Part shown: positions 47,171 to 55,532 of the stretch, one piece after another
Layout of the letters: each line of letters starts with the position of its first letter
Position numbering within the stretch: the stretch's first letter is position 1
Assembly (NCBI RefSeq): GCF_036636695.1
Contig: NZ_JAVWNW010000004.1
Direction: 5' to 3' (one strand)
DNA: 64,000 nucleotides
From: Anaerorhabdus sp036636695
Lineage (GTDB): Bacteria > Bacillota_I > Bacilli_A > Erysipelotrichales > Erysipelotrichaceae
Translations under genes and position numbers: made by a program
Notes under the pieces: model-generated
The model's database searches: none
What the model was told of the DNA's origin: nothing
Seen by the model: only the letters and a program-made list of their open reading frames with translations

Positions 47171-48326
47171 CTCAGTATATGGTTATGCAAGTACAGGTAA
47201 AATAATGGGTATGCTTCATGAAAAACTTCTTAAAGATGGACATGAATCATATATAATTTATTCACGTAAAGAACCTAAAAATGTAAACATGACCAATGTA
47301 ACAAAAATATATTCTCCTTTGGGAGTTGCAATTCACGCAGCACTTGCTGTATTTTTTGATACACATGGTTTATATAGTAAACACAACACTAAGAAAATAA
47401 TAAAATGTATAGAGAAAATAAATCCAGAAATAGTACATCTTCATGTTTTACATGGATTTTATCTAAATTACCCAATGCTTTTTGATTATTTGAAAAAAAC
47501 TAATAAAAAAATAGTTTGGACTTTGCATGACTGTTGGGAGTATACGGGATATTGTGCATACTATGATTATAATCAATGTGAAGAGTGGAAAACGGGATGT
47601 AAGAATTGTAGGTTTAGAAATACTTATCCGTATCGAATCCTAAGTCACTCCAAAAAAAATTTTAGAATTAAAAGTGAGTCTTATAAAGATGCAGATATGA
47701 TTTTAGTTTCTCCTTCAGTTTGGTTGGATAGTGAGGTACAGAAGTCGATGATGTCTGATTTTAAGCATTGTGTTATCAATAACAATGTGAAATTAGACAA
47801 TTTTTATTATGAAGATTCGAATCTGCGTAGCAAGTATAATTTGAATAATAAAAAAGTCCTACTTACTGTTGCAAATGTTTGGACTATGCAGAAAGGATTA
47901 AATGAAATAATTAAATTATCAAGCTATTTAGACGAAAACAAAGTATTAGTAATTATAGGAGTATCAAAAAATCAAATCAAAAAATTACCTAGTAACATAA
48001 TTGGCATTCAAAGAATACAAATAGACGAACTTCGTAAATGGTATTCAACTGCAGATGTATTTATTAACTGTACATTAGAGGAGAACTACCCAACAGTCAA
48101 TTTAGAAGCAAAGGCTTGTGGATTACCAATAATTTCTTATCGAACTGGCGGATCACCTGAAATGCTGGACAAACATGATGTCATCGTAGAAAAATATGAT
48201 ATAACAGCAATGATTAAATCTATTGATTTAGTTAAACGATTTACTCCATCAATAAATGGTAATCAAATGTCTATGTATGATAATTACTTGAACCTCTACC
48301 AAAAAATATGTAAATCAAAAATTTAA
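47151..48326 (+). CDS. GT4 glycosyltransferase
   Basis: 391 residues. SVYGYASTGKIMG acceptor loop, WTLHDCWEYTGYCAYY with the His used by family members, TVANVWTMQKGL, and E-x7-E in EENYPTVNLE. Several cysteines (DCWEYTGYC...CEEWKTGCKNC) recall a subgroup with a metal-binding insertion. The ATG at 47151 follows AGGAGA at about 47138, so it is preferred to one nine codons earlier. It lies within the end of the preceding GT4 gene (20-base overlap). Downstream comes a 252-base leader. Confidence 0.9.
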   Translation: MKILQINSVYGYASTGKIMGMLHEKLLKDGHESYIIYSRKEPKNVNMTNVTKIYSPLGVAIHAALAVFFDTHGLYSKHNTKKIIKCIEKINPEIVHLHVLHGFYLNYPMLFDYLKKTNKKIVWTLHDCWEYTGYCAYYDYNQCEEWKTGCKNCRFRNTYPYRILSHSKKNFRIKSESYKDADMILVSPSVWLDSEVQKSMMSDFKHCVINNNVKLDNFYYEDSNLRSKYNLNNKKVLLTVANVWTMQKGLNEIIKLSSYLDENKVLVIIGVSKNQIKKLPSNIIGIQRIQIDELRKWYSTADVFINCTLEENYPTVNLEAKACGLPIISYRTGGSPEMLDKHDVIVEKYDITAMIKSIDLVKRFTPSINGNQMSMYDNYLNLYQKICKSKI

Positions 48327-48383
48327 ACAATATTTAATTTGTTAATATGTATTTTACGATTTCTTTTAAATAAAGAGTATTTA

Positions 48384-48578
48384 TGCTAATATTTAAGCGG
48401 TAGTATGAAGAAAGAGGCATTAATTGTAAGAAAACAATTGTTTTACGAATTTTAGATAAAATATAGACTATCGAAAATTAAAAAAATTAGAGAGTATTAA
48501 AAGTGTGGAATGCGAAATTTCCTCACTTAATTATATTTTGAAAGTGAGGTGTAGTCGAGAGTTTCTGCTCGATATTGT
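48384..48578 (+). promoter_or_regulatory. Promoter and structured leader of the 48579 operon
   Basis: TGCTAATAT at 48384-48392 is an extended -10-like site, giving a leader of about 180 bases. It contains a 16-codon reading frame (48405-48455), a palindrome AAAACAATTGTTTT (48431-48444), a hairpin pairing CCTCACT (48521-48527) with AGTGAGG (48543-48549), and a hairpin TCGAG/CTCGA (48555-48559/48568-48572). The only strong SD (GAGGTG, 48546-48551) lies 27 bases before the ATG, within the first hairpin; folding of the second hairpin would leave nine bases between them. Confidence 0.5.
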
Positions 48579-49244
48579 ATGAGAGTATTAATTATCATTC
48601 CAGCATTTAATGAGTCTGAAAATATTTGCGAATTAGCGAGAGAAATAGAGGCATTGGATTATGATTATATTATTATCAATGATTGTAGTACAGATTTAAC
48701 AGCTAAAATTTTAGATGATAATAATCTAAACCATATAGATTTACCAATAAATTTAGGGTTAGCTGCTGTAACACAGGTTGGTTTTAATTATGCAAATGAC
48801 AAAAATTATGATTGTGCTATTGTTATTGATGGTGATGGGCAACATCCACCTAAATATATAGAGAAAGTGGTATTGAAAATAACTGAAGGTTATGATTACG
48901 TAATAGGATCAAGATTTCTTGAAAAAAAGAAAAATTGGAGTATGCGTATGATTGGCAGTCGCCTTATTAGTTTTGCTATAAGACTTAAAACACGTCGAAG
49001 GTTTACTGATCCTACAAGCGGTATGAGAGCAACTGGAAGAAATACATTAATGGAATTTTCAAAAAGTATGAATTTTATTGCTGAGCCAGACGCTTTAACA
49101 TACTTACTCAAAAAAAAATTGAGAGTTTGTGAAGTCCAAGTAGATATGAATGAACGAGATGAGGGAGAGAGTTATTTTTCTAATCCGTTTAAATCGATAA
49201 AATTCATGTTTAATATACTAATGAGTATAATATTTATTCAATGA
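48579..49244 (+). CDS. GacI-like polyprenyl-phosphate GT2
   Basis: 221 residues, family 2 soluble/peripheral transferase without the C-terminal helices of GtrB. IIIPAFNESENI, NDCSTDLT, the LGLAAVTQVGF loop, DGDGQHPP metal motif, GSRFLEKK, DPTSGMRA, and AEPDALTYL are those of polyprenyl-phosphate mannose/GlcNAc synthases including streptococcal GacI. It is followed by a DUF2304 protein (GacJ-like partner), so I infer formation of a polyprenyl-phosphate sugar used by the large protein at 49631. Start is certain by homology and no other in-frame start exists before a stop at 48552; it lacks a normal SD. Confidence 0.88.
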   Translation: MRVLIIIPAFNESENICELAREIEALDYDYIIINDCSTDLTAKILDDNNLNHIDLPINLGLAAVTQVGFNYANDKNYDCAIVIDGDGQHPPKYIEKVVLKITEGYDYVIGSRFLEKKKNWSMRMIGSRLISFAIRLKTRRRFTDPTSGMRATGRNTLMEFSKSMNFIAEPDALTYLLKKKLRVCEVQVDMNERDEGESYFSNPFKSIKFMFNILMSIIFIQ

Positions 49245-49262
49245 TAGAAGGGAGAATTAATA

Positions 49263-49634
49263 ATGCATTTTAGCTTACAATTTAGTTTATTATTTGCTTG
49301 TATAATAACATTGATTTTTATTTTCTATACTATTAAGAAAACTAGAATGAATATTAGGTATGCAATTGTTTGGATAAGTTGGGGGTTAGTTGTATTAATC
49401 TTAAGTATTTTCCCTAAAATTATTGATTATTTATCGTATATACTAAAAATTTCTCTTCCAGTAAATACAATATTTTTGATTTTCATGTTTTTACTTTATG
49501 TAATGAGTTTTTATTTGTTTGTGAAAGTCTCACAATTAAGTGTGGAGATAAAGACTCTTACCTACACAACAGCAGTATTAAAAAAAGAATTAACAGAGTT
49601 AAGAAAAAAAGAAAACAAAGGTGAAGAGTTATGA
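49263..49634 (+). CDS. DUF2304 membrane protein (GacJ-like)
   Basis: 123 residues: three helices (about 4-22, 36-54, 68-88) and a C-terminal coiled-coil-like helix rich in Lys/Glu (95-120). This is the DUF2304 layout, with RYAIVWISWGLVVLILSIFP as the core. Streptococcal GacJ, of this type, binds and stimulates the polyprenyl-phosphate sugar synthase GacI. Good SD AAGGGAG. Overlaps the next gene by four bases (ATGA). Partner role inferred from order and family. Confidence 0.88.
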   Translation: MHFSLQFSLLFACIITLIFIFYTIKKTRMNIRYAIVWISWGLVVLILSIFPKIIDYLSYILKISLPVNTIFLIFMFLLYVMSFYLFVKVSQLSVEIKTLTYTTAVLKKELTELRKKENKGEEL

Positions 49635-51685
49635 TTTTTTTTGTGCTAGTTGCTTGTTTTGTATTATTCTTTTCTTTCTTAACAGGCGCATTAATTAAAT
49701 ATATTTTCAAAATTGATAAAAAATATTTTTCATTTAGTACTCCTTTAGGTTTTTTGGCATTATTAGGCTTGCTACAGGTTGGATATGCAGTAATAACGTT
49801 TAAACGGTTTAATACAAATGTATTTACTATATATACTGTATTTCTTTTTTTATTAATTATATTAATGTCATTAGTGTTTTATAAAGCCATTATAGAGGCT
49901 GTTAAGAAAATAAGCTTAGTAAAACTTGGTATAGCATTAATTTTGACAATTATAGTCCTTTTTATTTATTCCCATGTAGAAATAAACTACAGAATGGATG
50001 ATTTGAATTTTTATGGAAAGTTTATCGTTAATAGAATATATGAAGTAGGAACAACTGATGTTATTTATTCATACCAAGGATATTTTATTTTTCTATCTTG
50101 GATTATAAAGAATAGTTGTTTTCTTTCTAAGTTTGGAATTTACACAGAATTTTTTGATATTGCAAAGGTCATATGGATACCTGCTATAATAACTGCTTGG
50201 ATGTTTGTTTTTACTTCAATTGACCTAATCGATTATGTAAAAGAAAAAGTTGCTAATAAATCAAAATGGTTGACTTACTTTGTATGGGGAGTGGCTATTT
50301 TATTATTTTTTTCAGATTATTGGTATATTAATTCATTACACGCAAGTGGAACATTGCGTAGATTAGCAGTAATATTCATTCTAATCTTAATTAATAATTA
50401 CGTAAATGAGAAGCAAAAACTATATAAAGCTATTCCAATTTGTTTAATGTTTGGTGCTTATTTATCTATATCTTCAAGTGCATTTTTTATAAGTATCTTT
50501 ATTGTCTATGGTTATTTTGTATATAGCATGCTGAAGAATCGACAAAGTTACTTAAAAGAGATTGCAGTTTTTTTAATGTTTCCTTTAAGTTATGTATATA
50601 TATATGATTTAATGTATTTAGGATCGAATCTATTGAACAAGGTTGTTGTACTCTTTTATATAATATCTGTTGTGCTTTGTTTATTAAAGTGGGATCGGTT
50701 TGTTGAAAAAATTTTATATAAAATTCGATTTGTAATTATTGCTTTAATTCCTATAGGATTAATTTTTATTTCGAATTTTGTAAATTGGCCGTACAATATT
50801 TCAATTGGAGATAGAACGTTTTTTACACCAATAAATAAATTCGATTTGGTACCAGATTTATTAATATTTGATTTTAGTAATTTAACAATATTTATGAATG
50901 CAGCATTTTGGGTGACTATGTTTTATTTTCTTTACAAAACGTTGAAAACAAAAAAATATAATTTTTATTTAATCTTATTCGGTGTAACAATATTGACTTT
51001 TTTTAATCCCTTTGTTTATAAATTTTTAACAAATGTGATAACAAGCGTAGCTTATTTTAGAATTACGGATATTTTCTATAACCCAATAATATTGATTGAA
51101 TTAATTTTGTTACTGATTAATGAGGGTAAATATTTAAAGAGTATTTTAATCATTATCACGATTATTTTGTTAATGAAGCTTAGTACAGTTTCTTTTGAGT
51201 ATCTAAATTTTAGTGAAGATTATAACTATATTTATCACACATCTAATGAGGATTTAAAAATAATTGAAACATTAACAAATGATTACTTAAAATATGACGA
51301 TAATGAAACAATCAATATTGCTTCACAAATTTATGGAGGACAGTTTTTTACACCGCTTGCCAACATTAATAATCTGCTTGAGGATAGATTTTCTTATATA
51401 GTAGCTCAAGAGAGTGAGTTTGAAAGAGTATTCTATAGAAGGATTCCTGGGTTTGACGATATGCAAGTTAATTATAATCATGCTTGTACACTTGCTAATG
51501 CAGAAGACTTGGATTATGTCATACTGGATGCTCAATACAACTGGCAGTTACAAGAAGGATTATGGCCTTGTTCGGAATTATTATTTGAGGAAGGAAATTA
51601 TCGTGTTCTTAAAATGAACTATGATTACTGGAATTGGAATATTCTTCAAGGTTATACTGAAAAATATGAAATTAATGGAGAATAA
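49631..51685 (+). CDS. GacL-position GT-C-like membrane protein
   Basis: 684 residues with about fourteen helices and a C-terminal extracytoplasmic tail of about 130 residues. RMDDLNFYGKFIV and VIYSYQGYFIFLSW are the loop motifs of its type, with acidic residues likely needed for catalysis; DLDYVILDAQYNW is near the end. Third gene after the GacI/GacJ-like pair, the position of GacL, which adds the side-chain sugar outside the membrane. Not a close match to GacL by memory; the broken protein at 6347 is a paralogue. SD GGTGAAG; coupled to 49263. Confidence 0.75.
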   Translation: MIFFVLVACFVLFFSFLTGALIKYIFKIDKKYFSFSTPLGFLALLGLLQVGYAVITFKRFNTNVFTIYTVFLFLLIILMSLVFYKAIIEAVKKISLVKLGIALILTIIVLFIYSHVEINYRMDDLNFYGKFIVNRIYEVGTTDVIYSYQGYFIFLSWIIKNSCFLSKFGIYTEFFDIAKVIWIPAIITAWMFVFTSIDLIDYVKEKVANKSKWLTYFVWGVAILLFFSDYWYINSLHASGTLRRLAVIFILILINNYVNEKQKLYKAIPICLMFGAYLSISSSAFFISIFIVYGYFVYSMLKNRQSYLKEIAVFLMFPLSYVYIYDLMYLGSNLLNKVVVLFYIISVVLCLLKWDRFVEKILYKIRFVIIALIPIGLIFISNFVNWPYNISIGDRTFFTPINKFDLVPDLLIFDFSNLTIFMNAAFWVTMFYFLYKTLKTKKYNFYLILFGVTILTFFNPFVYKFLTNVITSVAYFRITDIFYNPIILIELILLLINEGKYLKSILIIITIILLMKLSTVSFEYLNFSEDYNYIYHTSNEDLKIIETLTNDYLKYDDNETINIASQIYGGQFFTPLANINNLLEDRFSYIVAQESEFERVFYRRIPGFDDMQVNYNHACTLANAEDLDYVILDAQYNWQLQEGLWPCSELLFEEGNYRVLKMNYDYWNWNILQGYTEKYEINGE

Positions 51686-51687
51686 CT

Positions 51688-52755
51688 ATGAAAAATGAGA
51701 GACTAGCTGGATTAGACATACTTAAAATCGTATCAATGTTTTTGATTGTGATGAGTCATTTTGCAGTTCATGGAAATTGGCCTCCAATGGATACTATAAC
51801 ATTGAATAGTGGTTTAATTTCTTTGTTTGGATCTTTTGGCAATTTAGCAGTGAATTGTTATGTGTTAATAACGGCTTATTTTATGGTTGATAAAAATCTA
51901 AATGTTGAGAGAATTGCTAGAATCTTATTTAAAGTTTTATTCTATTCTGTGGGTATATATATTTTATTAAGTTTATTAGGTTTTGTTACATTTGATATAA
52001 AAACTTTTCTTCTATATTTACCATTTAGGGAAAAATCGTATTGGTTTATGGATACCTATATTCTATTAATCCTATTTTCACCGTTATTAAATATCATTAT
52101 GAATAAGATTACTAAAATACAATTGCGTTATCTGATATTTGTAAGTTTATTCTTTAGCTCTGTTTTATCACTTGTTTATTTAGTGGATACAGTTGTTAGT
52201 TATTTCTTCTGGTTTATAGTTTTGTATTTTATTGGTGGATATTTGCGAAAGTACTATAACTCTTCGATGAAAATAAGCAAAAGATGGATTATTGTCATTT
52301 TGCTGATGTTCGCAATGTTCTCAACAATTATTATTCTACGAGTTATTGAATTGAATACAGGAGTTATTATTGGAAGTGGATCATATTACTTTATTGGCAA
52401 GAACCGGTTACTAGTATTAGTAACGTCGATCCAAATGTTTGTTTTGTTTTCTTGCTTCAAAGTACGGAGTAATAAAATTATACAATTCATGAGTGAAAAT
52501 ACTTTAGGTGTCTATTTGATACATGATAATGGTGCATTAAGATATATTTTATGGCATGTTCTACTGAATGTAGGAAACTATTTCTATTCAAGAGGATTTA
52601 TTGTGTATGCGTTATTAATCATAATAGGAGTATTTTTAACTAGTATGCTAGTTTCATATTTAATAACGTTGTGTATTGAAAATCCGCTATTTTATTTACT
52701 TAAAAAACCTGTACTTCGATTACAAGAAAAATATGATAAATTATGGAATTCTTAA
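51688..52755 (+). CDS. Family 3 membrane acyltransferase
   Basis: 355 residues, ten helices, acyltransferase-3 family (OafA/WecH-like). GLDILKIVSMFLIVMSHF contains the conserved histidine, FGSFGNLAVNCYVLITAYF follows, YWFMDTYILLILFSP is a further family block, and LGVYLIHDN the last. These proteins acetylate (or succinylate) polysaccharide sugars at or outside the membrane. Stop of the preceding gene is 2 bases before ATG, so it is cotranscribed with the side-chain module; a hairpin follows. Acceptor unknown. Confidence 0.9.
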   Translation: MKNERLAGLDILKIVSMFLIVMSHFAVHGNWPPMDTITLNSGLISLFGSFGNLAVNCYVLITAYFMVDKNLNVERIARILFKVLFYSVGIYILLSLLGFVTFDIKTFLLYLPFREKSYWFMDTYILLILFSPLLNIIMNKITKIQLRYLIFVSLFFSSVLSLVYLVDTVVSYFFWFIVLYFIGGYLRKYYNSSMKISKRWIIVILLMFAMFSTIIILRVIELNTGVIIGSGSYYFIGKNRLLVLVTSIQMFVLFSCFKVRSNKIIQFMSENTLGVYLIHDNGALRYILWHVLLNVGNYFYSRGFIVYALLIIIGVFLTSMLVSYLITLCIENPLFYLLKKPVLRLQEKYDKLWNS

Positions 52756-52767
52756 GATAAACTAAGT

Positions 52768-52800
52768 AAAATAACATGAAATTCATGTTATTTTCACTTT
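52768..52800 (+). terminator. Intrinsic terminator after acyltransferase gene
   Basis: Perfect 13-base arms AAAATAACATGAA and TTCATGTTATTTT around one base, followed by a T-rich stretch, 13 bases after the stop at 52755. In effect an 11-bp stem with a five-base loop. It separates the side-chain module from the GH9 gene. Confidence 0.65.
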
Positions 52801-52818
52801 TATATAAAGGAATTATTG

Positions 52819-52824
52819 TATAAT
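52819..52824 (+). promoter_or_regulatory. TATAAT -10 before GH9 gene
   Basis: TTGTATAATGG lies 20 bases before the ATG at 52844, just after a terminator, so the GH9 gene likely has its own transcript. No consensus -35; the leader would be about 13 bases, just enough for the SD GGAGG at 52834-52838. Confidence 0.45.
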
Positions 52825-52843
52825 GGAACGCATGGAGGTAAAT

Positions 52844-55045
52844 ATGAAAAAACTTTTAACATGTTTATTACTATTTATAATCCTTGAAATTTTATTAAAT
52901 ATGACTGGATTATTTGATTCAAAACCCATTGATGAAAATAATCAACCTACATCAACTCCGACAATTGTTGTGGATAAACCTGATGTATCTAATGACTCTT
53001 ATATTCCAATTATAGTTGATAATGAAACTAATTTTGTCACTTCTTGGTATACTCAAGGAACAGATGCAAATGTTCAATCAACTGCAACTTTTGATAAACA
53101 AGATGTAAAAGTTACTTATCCAGGTACTACTATTGCTAGTGCCCAACTATTCAGAGATGGGATTCCATTATTAAAGGGAAGTAGTTATGTGCTTACTGCT
53201 GATGTTAGCAGTACAGTAAATAGGGATATTGAAATTTCACTTGGAGATGCTGATACTGGAGAAATATATGCAACTGATCGAATCACGATTAATGGAGATA
53301 CTCCAGTAAGGTTTGAATTTAAAATGAATAGTGCTGATAAGTGGAATGGAAGAATATCATTTAACTTGGGAAATGATGGAACAGCGAATACTTCTGCTGA
53401 ACATACAGTAACAGTATCCAATATTAGGGTACGAAATGTCACAAAAAATGATAATACAATTAAAGTAAATCAAATTGGATATACAATAGGTAACGATAAA
53501 AAATGTGTATTTCCATATAATCAAGGAGATTTATTTGATGTTGTGAATGTAAAAACGAATGAAATAGTGTATACAGGCGCAATTGTCAATGGAGCTAAAA
53601 ACGAAAAAACGGGTGAAACAAATTTCACAGGAAATTTTACAAATGTTGTAACACCGGGTAAATACCGAATAGAGGGGCAAATTATTGGTACATCCTATGA
53701 ATTCACCATTGGAGATGATTTGTATCATTCTCTATCCAATGATTTACTTAAATTCTTTAGTTTTCAACGATGTGCATATGCACTTGATCCAGCATGGGCA
53801 TTTGACATGGCACATGCTGCTTGCCATGATACCGCAGCTATTGTTTATGATGATCCAACGCGTGTAATCGATGTCAATGGTGGATGGCATGATGCGGGTG
53901 ATTACGGTCGCTATGTGAAAACAGGAACAAAAGCAGTAAATGATTTAATGTTGGCTTATATAGCGAATCCATTATTCTTCGCAGATGATGCAGGAATACC
54001 CGAAACTGGAAATGGAATCCCTGATATTTTAGATGAAGCACGCTTTGAATTGGAATGGCTAATGAAAATGCAAGCAGATTGGGGTGGGGTATATAATAAA
54101 GCCGTTACCCAAGGATTCCCAGGTGATATTTCTCCTGACGAAGATCTTCAAAGAATCAATGTATTGCCTGCGGAGTCAACGACAACAGCAGGGTTTATCT
54201 CTACAATGGCGATTGCAAGCATTGCGTATAAAGATGTCGATCCTACATTTGCAGCTGCTTGTTTAGAAAAGACTAAAAAATCGTGGGAGAATTTAATGAA
54301 TACACCTGATTTTGTAGAGTTTACAAATCCAACAGATTTTACAGCAGGAGAATACCGTGATGATAAAGACAGTGATGAACGATATTTTGCTGGCATGGCA
54401 ATGTGGTATGCCACAGGAGATAAGCAATATCTAGATTATGCAAAAAGCATCTATGAAAAGGACAATAGTGCTGACGAGGGAACAAGTTGGCGTGATGTTG
54501 GTGCTTATGGAAGCTATCTATTCTTAATGAGTCCGCAAGCAAAAGAACAAGGAGACTTTTACACAACAATAAAAACAGAATTTCAAAAACAAGCTGATAT
54601 TATTTTAGGTATTCTCAATGCAGATGGTTATCAAACTTCATTAGAGAATTATGCATGGGGTAGTAATGGCTATGTGGCTAATAATGGAATTCAGTTAATG
54701 TTTGCTTATGATATCTTTGGCAATATTCAATATAAACAAGGAGCAATTGAACAAGCTAACTATATATTGGGTAAAAACTCATTGAATATGACATTTGTAA
54801 GTGGATATGGTCAAAATTCTCCAGTAAATATGCATCATCGACTAGCAAAATCTAAAAATGCATTTTTGAAGGGTGCACTTGTTGGTGGACCAGATAACGA
54901 TAGAGAAGATACAATCACTGCGCAACTTGGACCAAATATTCCACCTGCGAAAGTATATGTAGATAAATATTTGAGTTATTCATCTAATGAGGTAACAATC
55001 TATTGGAATAGCGCACTTATTTATGTTTTAAGTAGAATAAATTAA
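52844..55045 (+). CDS. Family 9 glycoside hydrolase with CBM-like domain
   Basis: 733 residues. An N-terminal hydrophobic helix (about 2-20) serves as signal or anchor. Then a beta-rich CBM4/9-like domain (about 40-200), an Ig-like CelD_N domain (about 205-300; VNQIGYTIGNDKKCVF, GKYRIEG), and the (alpha/alpha)6 GH9 catalytic domain (about 305-733). Catalytic residues: D350 and D353 in GGWHDAGDYGRYV, and E716 in SSNEVTIYWNSA; VNMHHR and VGGPDNDR are family markers. GH9 enzymes are inverting beta-glucanases, mainly cellulases. In this position it may trim or release the polysaccharide of the locus. SD GGAGG before ATG 52844 (an ATG at 52823 has none). Confidence 0.92.
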   Translation: MKKLLTCLLLFIILEILLNMTGLFDSKPIDENNQPTSTPTIVVDKPDVSNDSYIPIIVDNETNFVTSWYTQGTDANVQSTATFDKQDVKVTYPGTTIASAQLFRDGIPLLKGSSYVLTADVSSTVNRDIEISLGDADTGEIYATDRITINGDTPVRFEFKMNSADKWNGRISFNLGNDGTANTSAEHTVTVSNIRVRNVTKNDNTIKVNQIGYTIGNDKKCVFPYNQGDLFDVVNVKTNEIVYTGAIVNGAKNEKTGETNFTGNFTNVVTPGKYRIEGQIIGTSYEFTIGDDLYHSLSNDLLKFFSFQRCAYALDPAWAFDMAHAACHDTAAIVYDDPTRVIDVNGGWHDAGDYGRYVKTGTKAVNDLMLAYIANPLFFADDAGIPETGNGIPDILDEARFELEWLMKMQADWGGVYNKAVTQGFPGDISPDEDLQRINVLPAESTTTAGFISTMAIASIAYKDVDPTFAAACLEKTKKSWENLMNTPDFVEFTNPTDFTAGEYRDDKDSDERYFAGMAMWYATGDKQYLDYAKSIYEKDNSADEGTSWRDVGAYGSYLFLMSPQAKEQGDFYTTIKTEFQKQADIILGILNADGYQTSLENYAWGSNGYVANNGIQLMFAYDIFGNIQYKQGAIEQANYILGKNSLNMTFVSGYGQNSPVNMHHRLAKSKNAFLKGALVGGPDNDREDTITAQLGPNIPPAKVYVDKYLSYSSNEVTIYWNSALIYVLSRIN

Positions 55046-55073
55046 AAAATTGTGAGAATTTCACAATTTTTTT
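55044..55073 (+). terminator. Intrinsic terminator after GH9 gene
   Basis: Perfect 12-bp stem AAAAAATTGTGA/TCACAATTTTTT with loop GAATT, running into TTTT. It begins in the stop codon of the GH9 gene. A -10-like TATACT follows at 55076-55081, possibly for gtrA. Confidence 0.8.
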
Positions 55074-55106
55074 GTTATACTTAATAGGGAAGTGGATGTT
55101 GATACT

Positions 55107-55532
55107 ATGTTTAATAAAATAAAAGAAAAATTTTTAAATAAGCAGTTTTTGACTTTTGGAATAATTGGTGGAATTAATACAATTTTATCGCAAGTTTTAT
55201 ACATTGTTTTTGTAAAATTTAATATTGTTGTGTCTTTATCGAGTTTACTTGGTGATGTGTTAACCATGATTATTTCATATTTTGCAAATATGAAATATAC
55301 ATATCATGAAAAACCTTCTTGGAAATCTGCAATTACTTTTCCATTGAGTTATGTCCCTGGATTTATTATAAATATGCTACTAGTTGTGTTAGTAGCGGAT
55401 GTTTTTCATGCTCCTAAAGAATATGCAAAACTTGTTTCACTACCTATTACGATTCCACTAAATTATATTTGTATGTCACTGATAGTCAAGAAAACTTCAA
55501 AAAAAGAAGATAGAGGTGTACTAGATGAATAA
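55107..55532 (+). CDS. GtrA-like flippase
   Basis: 141 residues with four helices. FLTFGIIGGINTILSQVLY and ISYFANMKYTYHEK (the NxxxTF-like motif region) are the GtrA family signature. GtrA proteins are thought to flip undecaprenyl-phosphate sugar made by GtrB. ATG at 55107 is preferred; GTG at 55092 is too close to AGGGA. It overlaps gtrB by eight bases, so both are cotranscribed. Together with YfhO next door, it is the three-part glycosylation cassette. Confidence 0.9.
   Translation: MFNKIKEKFLNKQFLTFGIIGGINTILSQVLYIVFVKFNIVVSLSSLLGDVLTMIISYFANMKYTYHEKPSWKSAITFPLSYVPGFIINMLLVVLVADVFHAPKEYAKLVSLPITIPLNYICMSLIVKKTSKKEDRGVLDE

Noticed and set aside
53185..54569. Several ORFs of 60-90 codons on both strands within the GH9 gene
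   Set aside because: All overlap the strongly supported GH9 reading frame and show no motif or SD; shadows of a less AT-rich gene.
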